DNA from: Methanobacteriota archaeon
GTDB taxonomy: Archaea; Thermoplasmatota; Poseidoniia; Poseidoniales; Poseidoniaceae
Assembly (NCBI GenBank): GCA_002725275.1
Contig: PBOE01000029.1
Location: 4,548-14,534, forward strand
DNA: 9,987 nucleotides
Reading direction: 5' to 3'
The first letter of the stretch is position 1, and every line of letters starts with the position of its first letter. Shown here piece after piece: positions 1 to 4,700 of the stretch. The notes under the pieces are model-generated. The model saw only the letters and a list, made by a program, of their open reading frames with translations, made no database searches and had not been told where the DNA came from. The position numbers were made by a program, and so were the translations under genes.

Positions 1-188
1 CCCAACATCCAAGGGAAGGGGTTTGGAATCAACCCCAACAGGTAAATCAGCGCCAAGATGCCGAGGATAAGGAATCCAATGGCGGTTTCAATGGCGTTGC
101 CAACGATTTGCCAAGGGTCGTTGTATTCAACGCCGAAAAGGGCCATGAGGGACATCATCAGCAAGGCGATGGCGCTTGTGGGTGCCAT
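1..188 (-). CDS. Small hydrophobic membrane protein, unrecognised (C-terminus outside window)
   Basis: The reading frame starts at the ATG complementary to 186-188 and runs off the left edge after 62 codons without a stop. The N-terminus (MAPTSAIALLMMSLMALFGV) is hydrophobic. A second hydrophobic segment lies at about residues 33-55, containing FLILGILALIYLLGL, followed by a proline-rich turn (IPNPFPW). The visible part therefore looks like a small integral membrane protein with two membrane segments. I do not recognise the family. The start is supported by a TATA-like element centred about 26 nt upstream (212-217), the spacing expected for a leaderless archaeal transcript. It is divergent from the gene starting at 288, with 99 bp between them. 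Function unknown. Confidence 0.6.
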   Translation of the reverse strand, partial: MAPTSAIALLMMSLMALFGVEYNDPWQIVGNAIETAIGFLILGILALIYLLGLIPNPFPWML

Positions 189-207
189 GGTGGTACATCG
201 ACCGTCG

Positions 208-220
208 TCGGTATAACCGA
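208..220 (-). promoter_or_regulatory. TATA-like box inside a 13-bp inverted repeat, promoter of the leftmost gene
   Basis: The bases read TCGGT-ATA-ACCGA, a perfect 5-bp inverted repeat around the core. On the minus strand the core reads TTATAC and is centred about 26 nt from the ATG at 188, matching archaeal TATA-box spacing if the transcript begins at or near the ATG. The dyad could also be an operator for a dimeric regulator. The repeat is short, so chance cannot be excluded. Confidence 0.45.
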
Positions 221-249
221 TTCCCCGGCGATGACGTTCATGGCCGAGG

Positions 250-258
250 CATAATCTA
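250..258 (+). promoter_or_regulatory. TATA-like box for paralogue A
   Basis: CATAATCTA lies about 34 nt upstream of the ATG at 288. An archaeal TATA box at this place would put the transcription start near 281 and give a leader of only a few bases. No purine-rich Shine-Dalgarno sequence precedes the ATG (the preceding bases are ATTCCCCATC), which fits a very short leader. Confidence 0.35.
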
Positions 259-287
259 CATGAAGAAGTCGTGGTTCATTCCCCATC

Positions 288-791
288 ATGGACATCGAAA
301 CCGCTGCCAACATCGGCGAGGCCGTGAGCGGAATCGCCATCCTGTTCACTCTGTTGTTCAGTCTTCGCCAAATGAAGCACTGGAATGAAAATCGGCGCTA
401 TGAAATCGGCCGAGATTTGGCGGCTCACATGAACAACCCGTTGGTTCACCGTGGATTTTCAATCAGCACCGTCAAACTTCATGACGAGTTGACACCTCAG
501 GAACTGGCGGCGTTGACCCGGGAGGAGAAGGACGCCATGAACGCCCTGATGATCGGCATGAACAACATCGGCGTCCTGGCCAAAAACGGTCATCTGTCCC
601 TTGACTTGGTGGAAGATTTCTGCGGCGTGTACGTGCGCATGTTCGCCAGTCGCTGGCGGAGGGTCATCCACATTTTCATGATGGTCAACGTGGAAAAAAC
701 CGGTGAAGGTGAAGACTCCATTTGGGGCGGCCTGTTCTGGTTGCTTGACCACCTTGAGGGCAACAAGTCGAGCGGTTCAAGACTCGTTTGA
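288..791 (+). CDS. Hypothetical protein with N-terminal membrane helix (paralogue A)
   Basis: This is a 167-residue protein with a hydrophobic N-terminal segment at about residues 9-28 (IGEAVSGIAILFTLLFSLRQ), then a basic stretch with NENRRY and a mainly helical, probably cytoplasmic remainder. It resembles the widespread uncharacterised proteins that begin with an 'ETAANIGEAVGGIAVL...' type helix (DUF4760-like in pattern, not verified). It is a paralogue of the protein at 4120-4665: by hand count 24 of the first 40 residues are identical, and later blocks match (NPLVHRGF against NPLVQRGF; FWLLDHLE against IWLLDRLE). It is divergent from the gene at 1-188 and converges on the zinc-finger gene at 806 with a 14-bp gap. 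The function is unknown; a membrane-tethered accessory or sensory role would be speculation. Confidence 0.8.
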   Translation: MDIETAANIGEAVSGIAILFTLLFSLRQMKHWNENRRYEIGRDLAAHMNNPLVHRGFSISTVKLHDELTPQELAALTREEKDAMNALMIGMNNIGVLAKNGHLSLDLVEDFCGVYVRMFASRWRRVIHIFMMVNVEKTGEGEDSIWGGLFWLLDHLEGNKSSGSRLV

Positions 792-805
792 GGCAGGCGG
801 GCGAG

Positions 806-1171
806 TTAGCCCCAGCCCATCAATCGCCGAACGGTAGGGGAGGCGCAAAGCGCATTAACGTCGCCCTCGTAAAATCCGTGAGCGTTGGTCAGGTTGGCTC
901 GGAATTCGTCTTCACTCTTCCCGGCTCCCACCATGGAAACAATGCGATTGTAGGAATCCATTTTCGAGGGTGAAGGTTCTTTTTGCCCGAAGTTGGCTTG
1001 CTTGTAGCAGGTCGGGCACAAGGCGTGCCCCGTCCATGTCATTCGGCCGCAACCGTTCTGACACGGGTGCTCGTCGGCCACCGGTGCCGCCTGAAACGAA
1101 CGGTTGGACGTCCCTGAGTTAGCGTTGGCCTGACTGAAGATCGCTTCGAGAATTCGCTGAATTATTCCCAT
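806..1171 (-). CDS. Small protein with an A20-like CX3C-X10-CX2C zinc finger
   Basis: This is a 121-residue protein. The N-terminal residues 1-14 (MGIIQRILEAIFSQ) could form an amphipathic helix, followed by a low-complexity linker to about residue 35. Four cysteines (C37, C41, C52, C55) make a single zinc-binding unit, CQNGCG...LCPTCYKQ. Spacing and flanking residues (NGCG, then C-x2-C-Y-K) resemble the A20-type zinc finger of eukaryotic AN1/A20 proteins, which bind ubiquitin; this is pattern resemblance only, and a generic zinc ribbon is the alternative. The C-terminal half (about 68-121) is probably helical and ends LMGWG. The gene lies 131 bp downstream of the primase gene on the same strand, and a strong hairpin sits just before its start. 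The start codon has only a weak Shine-Dalgarno. Function unknown. Confidence 0.7.
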   Translation of the reverse strand: MGIIQRILEAIFSQANANSGTSNRSFQAAPVADEHPCQNGCGRMTWTGHALCPTCYKQANFGQKEPSPSKMDSYNRIVSMVGAGKSEDEFRANLTNAHGFYEGDVNALCASPTVRRLMGWG

Positions 1172-1185
1172 GGTCTCAACTCAAT

Positions 1186-1214
1186 GACTGCGGGGCTGCC
1201 CGTGCCCCGCAGTC
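1186..1214 (-). promoter_or_regulatory. Perfect 11-bp stem hairpin in the leader of the zinc-finger gene
   Basis: GACTGCGGGGC (1186-1196) pairs perfectly with GCCCCGCAGTC (1204-1214) around a 7-nt loop. On the minus-strand transcript the stem ends 14 nt before the ATG at 1171, and no U-run follows, so it is not a classic terminator. It could control translation of the zinc-finger gene, mark an RNA processing site between primase and zinc-finger messages, or be a DNA operator. A smaller hairpin, CCTTC-AGAT-GAAGG, lies at 1226-1239 in the same leader. Confidence 0.55.
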
Positions 1215-1269
1215 GGGTGGAGTCCCCTTCAGATGAAGGTAAGGTCATCGCCTGTCAGCTCTCTTGGGC

Positions 1270-1283
1270 AATATGAGATTATT
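1270..1283 (-). promoter_or_regulatory. Possible TATA-like element for the zinc-finger gene
   Basis: On the minus strand the bases read AATAATCTCATATT, an AT-rich island in a GC-rich gap. Used as a TATA box it would start transcription around 1246-1252 and give a leader of roughly 80 nt containing both hairpins. The AATAATCT portion resembles the CATAATCTA element before the gene at 288. Co-transcription from the primase gene is an equally good alternative. Confidence 0.25.
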
Positions 1284-1302
1284 TCAGCCAGCAAATAAAG
1301 GT

Positions 1303-2625
1303 TCACACCTTGCTGACCATTCTGAGGGCAGGCTCTGCTCGGCCAGCAACCTCACCGTCGACCTGAGCAGTCTGGACCCCCCACCGTTTGAGCAATTCCA
1401 AGTGAGTTGCTGACCAGGGGATGCTCTGGTTACCATCCCCGGCGGCCTCCCAGACGCCTTCGTACTGGAATTCCTCCTCGATGATTTCACCTTCGACCTT
1501 GGCGGGCGATGCGTCAACCCAAGCATGGCCGAGTCGTTTCATCTCGCTCGAGAGGGACGGCCAACCCATGCCCTGCAACGCCTTTCGCAACTGATCGATG
1601 GGCAGGGCTCTGGGAGCAACAAGGAGGGTTTTGCCGGATGAAGAGAATCGGTGCACAGGACCCCACCCCAGCGTGTTCAGTCGTTGGCTCAGGGCGTCCA
1701 ATTGACCGTCGCTCCATCGATGGGGCACCCACGCAAGGAAGGCGCTTCGGCCCTTCGTGCCGACCACCTGGGTGCTGATTTGGAACGTGGTCGTCGTTGG
1801 CGCGTGGTTTTCTTGCATCTTCACCTTCGTGTTCTTCTTTCGAGGTTGGAGACGACGGAGGGTTGCTTTGGTGAGCGTTGAAAGGAAGGTGCGTGGACCG
1901 TACGGCCAGTGGGGCATCGCCGTCGCTTGAGGGTGGCGCTGAAGTTGATGCTTCCAACGCTTCAGTGGCTGGTCGAGTTGTTGGCGAGTAAGGCGGGAAC
2001 AACACCAGCCGGTGGTGCCGTGTAAGGAACCGGGGAGGCGAATGATGCGGCGGGTGTCGCTGGTCACGGTGGTGTCAACCGGAAAACCTGCGGCGAGCAC
2101 ACGGTCGAGCAAGGCCTTTCTCGAAGCCCGTACGGCGTCCTCTCGTTCCCGGGGTTCAGGAATGGAAAACAAGGAACGATCGTTCTCCCGAAGAATGAGA
2201 TGAAACCCCTTTCCGCCGCTGTAGCTGATGCACAGGAGCGTCAGGTCTTCATGAGCGTCAAGCCACTGCAAGAGACCCAGCGTGGCTTTCCTCGCTCGCT
2301 CCAACCGCCGATAGCAAAACGGCCGTTCATCGATGTCAAACACGACAAGGTGGTCGAGTAAAATCGGTTGCGGGCGCTCTTCTTCAGCGCGTTTGGGGAG
2401 GTCGAGCGGCGTCAGCCATGCCGAAGTGCCGATGTAGACGTCCCGAGGACCCTGCTTTGCCAGGACATTCTGCAACGATTCGGGCGTTGAAAATTGACGA
2501 GAAGCCGTCACCCACCGGTCGTTGACCTGCCGCCAGCGGAATTGATGCCGAGAGGGTTTGTCCAACCAGTCAAGGTCGGGACGGTTGGACCCGTACCATG
2601 ACTGAAAGGCCTCACGTGGCAGCAT
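1303..2625 (-). CDS. priS: PriS-like DNA primase catalytic (small) subunit, compact and divergent, with C-terminal extension
   Basis: This 440-residue protein belongs to the archaeo-eukaryotic primase superfamily, whose PriS members synthesise the RNA/DNA primers for replication together with PriL. Visible motifs in order: RDVYIGTSAW (61-70); the metal-binding FDID motif with D97 and D99; SGGKGFH (136-142), the nucleotide-binding motif; D184 within VDTTVTSD, the probable third catalytic Asp; and RRIIRLPGSLHGTTG (192-206), very characteristic of archaeal PriS. Oddities: the Cys/His zinc knuckle usually found after the DxD motif is absent (only C104 and C132 are near), the spacing from H142 to D184 is short, and residues from about 207 to 440 form an extension I cannot assign, with a basic patch (RRLQPRKKNTKVK) and an acidic stretch (EGEIIEEEF). 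An in-frame TGA two codons upstream limits the start to the chosen ATG. It may be the replicative PriS or a specialised relative. Confidence 0.85.
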   Translation of the reverse strand: MLPREAFQSWYGSNRPDLDWLDKPSRHQFRWRQVNDRWVTASRQFSTPESLQNVLAKQGPRDVYIGTSAWLTPLDLPKRAEEERPQPILLDHLVVFDIDERPFCYRRLERARKATLGLLQWLDAHEDLTLLCISYSGGKGFHLILRENDRSLFSIPEPREREDAVRASRKALLDRVLAAGFPVDTTVTSDTRRIIRLPGSLHGTTGWCCSRLTRQQLDQPLKRWKHQLQRHPQATAMPHWPYGPRTFLSTLTKATLRRLQPRKKNTKVKMQENHAPTTTTFQISTQVVGTKGRSAFLAWVPHRWSDGQLDALSQRLNTLGWGPVHRFSSSGKTLLVAPRALPIDQLRKALQGMGWPSLSSEMKRLGHAWVDASPAKVEGEIIEEEFQYEGVWEAAGDGNQSIPWSATHLELLKRWGVQTAQVDGEVAGRAEPALRMVSKV

Positions 2626-2725
2626 CGCTCAAAACTTGGGCCGGGTCATCTCAAGGTTTCCCCTCGACTGGCTCAACCATCACCCGTGGTTTTTTTGGCG
2701 TATCACAACGATTTGCTGGGGGAAG

Positions 2726-2733
2726 TATTAGAT
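2726..2733 (+). promoter_or_regulatory. TATA-like box of the MFS transporter gene
   Basis: TATTAGAT is centred about 27 nt upstream of the ATG at 2756, the spacing expected when transcription starts at the start codon. There is no Shine-Dalgarno in the intervening GC-rich bases. This supports 2756 as the start rather than the in-frame ATGs at 2762 or 2768. Confidence 0.5.
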
Positions 2734-2755
2734 TTGGGCGGTCCATCCCGCATCC

Positions 2756-4093
2756 ATGGGAATGAACATGCAAGAGAGCCGCGTGGCCCGATTCGGAACC
2801 GTTTGTGCATTGTATTTTGCACAGGGCGTGCCCTGGTTCTTCATCGCCACCGTCCTCGTGACCTTCCTCGTTGATGACGGTGCGATGAACGACGAACAAA
2901 AACTCGCTCTCATCTCGGCCGGAATGATTCCGTGGATCATCGGAAAACTCGTCCTCGGTCCCGTGATCGACCGTTACCGCTTCCCTCGGATGGGTCAACG
3001 TCGGCCCTGGGTGCTCATTTCGCAACTCGGGATGATGCTCACGATGGCGGCCTTCTTGTTGGTGGACGACCCGGCTTCGGACTTGGAAACCCTCGGCATG
3101 TTTTTCCTGATTCACAACATCTTCGCTGCCCTTCAAGACGTGAGTTCCGATGCCCTCGCGGTTGACACGTTGAGCGATGAAGAATTGCCGTTGGCCAACG
3201 GTTTGATGTTCGTGGCCAAAGGTTTCGGTGCCATGTTCGCCGTGCTCGGGTTGAGTCGGGTTCTCAACGATTCGGGGTTCCATGCGGCGCTGCAGGTTCA
3301 AATCGTGGTCTTAGCGGCCATCATGATGATTCCGCTGTTCGTGCGAGAGCGACCCGGCGACCAATTGTTCCCTTGGAGCAAGCCTTCGGTTCATTCAGCC
3401 TCGACGGACCAAGGCGACGTGATGACCTTTGGCGAAATCAAAACCGCATTCCAGTCGGCCGTCTCGGGCAGCGCCGCCAAGATGGCATTGGTGTTGTGCA
3501 CCATCATGTGGATCGGTGGCGGCATGGGCACCGGCATGGGCGTGATTGACTTCCAATGGGAATTCCTTTTCGTTGAGGAGTTGGGGTGGGACTCCCAAGA
3601 TTTCCTTGACGCCAAAGGATTGCCGGTCTTCCTCATGACCATGCTCGGTTTCCTCGTTGGTGGGCTGCTGGGATCCAAGTTTGGATCGAAGAGGACATTG
3701 ACGGCGGCCGTTGCCGTTGGGACGGTCATGACGGTGGCGTGGTCCGCTCTTCGCGGGCAGTGGACGGACAACGACATGATGCTCCAAATCTGGCTGGTTT
3801 GGACGCTGGTATGGGCCATCGTCGGTGCGAACCTGCTCGCTTTCCTGATGTCGGTCACCAGCAAGGAGGTTGCAGGGACGCAGTTTTCAATCTACATGAC
3901 GCTCATCAATGTCGGAGCCTTCACCGGCAATGCGCTTTCACCGCAACTCCTCGACGTCGCCGGTGGGAGTTTCCCGAACCTGTTCCTGTTCGGTGCAGCC
4001 TTCCAAGCGCTGGTGCTGGTCGTGCTGTTGCAAATCAAGGACGAACCGAAATCAACACCGCCCGAGTCCATCCTCATCCAAGAAAGCGAGTAA
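2756..4093 (+). CDS. Major facilitator superfamily transporter, AmpG/SLC33-like
   Basis: This is a 445-residue protein with about 12 hydrophobic segments. The first (about 15-38) contains LYFAQGVPWFF, typical of AmpG and SLC33 acetyl-CoA-transporter-like MFS proteins. The loop after TM2 carries the MFS signature in the form GPVIDRYRFPRMGQRRPW (68-85), with D72 and R73. LQDVSSDALAVDTLSDEE (126-143), followed by ANGLMFVAKGFG, matches the conserved DVA-DALAVD...RANGLM block of AmpG-type carriers. A charged central loop (about 196-230) separates the two halves and the C-terminus is an acidic tail. AmpG imports muropeptides and SLC33 carries acetyl-CoA; neither substrate can be inferred here, and an archaeon has no murein. 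It is divergent from the primase gene and probably co-transcribed with paralogue B 26 bp downstream. Confidence 0.88.
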   Translation: MGMNMQESRVARFGTVCALYFAQGVPWFFIATVLVTFLVDDGAMNDEQKLALISAGMIPWIIGKLVLGPVIDRYRFPRMGQRRPWVLISQLGMMLTMAAFLLVDDPASDLETLGMFFLIHNIFAALQDVSSDALAVDTLSDEELPLANGLMFVAKGFGAMFAVLGLSRVLNDSGFHAALQVQIVVLAAIMMIPLFVRERPGDQLFPWSKPSVHSASTDQGDVMTFGEIKTAFQSAVSGSAAKMALVLCTIMWIGGGMGTGMGVIDFQWEFLFVEELGWDSQDFLDAKGLPVFLMTMLGFLVGGLLGSKFGSKRTLTAAVAVGTVMTVAWSALRGQWTDNDMMLQIWLVWTLVWAIVGANLLAFLMSVTSKEVAGTQFSIYMTLINVGAFTGNALSPQLLDVAGGSFPNLFLFGAAFQALVLVVLLQIKDEPKSTPPESILIQESE

Positions 4094-4107
4094 GTTCGGC
4101 TTCCTAC

Positions 4108-4114
4108 GGAGGTG
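4108..4114 (+). promoter_or_regulatory. Strong Shine-Dalgarno site of paralogue B
   Basis: GGAGGTG lies 5 nt before the ATG at 4120, a near-perfect complement to the 16S rRNA 3' end. It lies in the 26-bp gap after the MFS stop codon, where no new promoter is visible. It fixes the start and supports translation from a shared transcript. Confidence 0.75.
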
Positions 4115-4119
4115 TTTGA

Positions 4120-4665
4120 ATGAACCTTGAGACCGCCGCAAGTTTGGGTGAGGCACTCGGTGGTCTCGCCATCATGGCGACGCTTTTGTTCGGTCTGCGC
4201 CAAGTGATGGAGGTCAATCGCAACCGTCGGTACATGATTTCCCAGACCATCGCTACCTCGCTGGAGAATCCGCTGGTGCAACGCGGTTTCGCCACGTTTG
4301 GTTCCATGGTGTCCAAGGACGCCACGCTGGAGGAGTTGATGGCGCTGTCGAGGGAGCAGAAAGACGCCACGAACGCCGTCATCGTCCTCATGGCCAATCA
4401 CGCGGTGATGACCTTCCATCGAAACCTTTCGTTTGACATCGTGTACTCGTTCTACAAGGGCTACATCAGCCTGATTGGCCCCAGCATGCGTCGAATGCTA
4501 CACCTGACGGAAGAGGGCTACAAAATGCATGAAATGAGTAGTGTCACACCCGAAGACGGCATCGGCGTGTTTCACTGGGTGATTTGGCTGTTGGATCGGC
4601 TCGAAGCGCATCACAAGCCGGAGGAGTACAAGCCTCACCTCAACCAGAAAGACTGGGTGCCATGA
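4120..4665 (+). CDS. Hypothetical protein with N-terminal membrane helix (paralogue B)
   Basis: This is a 181-residue protein homologous to the protein at 288-791. The N-terminal hydrophobic helix (about residues 9-28, LGEALGGLAIMATLLFGLRQ) is followed by NRNRRYMI and a soluble helical region. Shared features are ETAA near the start, NRR-Y after the helix, NPLVQRGF at about 50-57, a REQKDA-like block, RRMLHL, and IWLLDRLE near the end. It differs by a longer segment before the C-terminal WLLD block and a charged tail (HHKPEEYKPHLNQKDW). It probably forms a two-gene unit with the MFS transporter, so an accessory role in the membrane is possible but only inferred. Paralogue A has no transporter neighbour, which argues against an obligate link. 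The family function is unknown to me. Confidence 0.85.
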   Translation: MNLETAASLGEALGGLAIMATLLFGLRQVMEVNRNRRYMISQTIATSLENPLVQRGFATFGSMVSKDATLEELMALSREQKDATNAVIVLMANHAVMTFHRNLSFDIVYSFYKGYISLIGPSMRRMLHLTEEGYKMHEMSSVTPEDGIGVFHWVIWLLDRLEAHHKPEEYKPHLNQKDWVP

Positions 4666-4670
4666 GCGAC

Positions 4671-4695
4671 GGTGCCGCTTCTTCTGTGCGGCACC
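4671..4695. terminator. 8-bp hairpin between convergent genes
   Basis: GGTGCCGC (4671-4678) pairs perfectly with GCGGCACC (4688-4695) around a 9-nt loop. It occupies the 35-bp gap between the stop codon of paralogue B and the stop codon of the convergent subtilase gene. There is no U-run on either side, so if it ends or protects transcripts it does so by structure, perhaps for both strands. Confidence 0.5.
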
Positions 4696-4700
4696 AACCA

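Noticed and set aside
1254..1317. tRNA-like pattern with GTCAGC and GCTGAC ends and a GGTTCACACC segment
   Set aside because: At 64 nt it is too short, it has no recognisable D-arm or anticodon arm, and it overlaps the primase stop codon; the end pairing is probably chance.
2675..2696. AACCA/TGGTT hairpin followed by a T-run, resembling an intrinsic terminator on the plus strand
   Set aside because: It lies between two divergent genes, so no plus-strand transcript reaches it; the stem is only 5 bp and the T-run may simply be AT-rich upstream promoter DNA.
2651..3301. 216-codon open frame on the minus strand
   Set aside because: It lies antisense to the transporter gene, is very rich in His and Glu as expected for a complement of hydrophobic codons, and has no domain.
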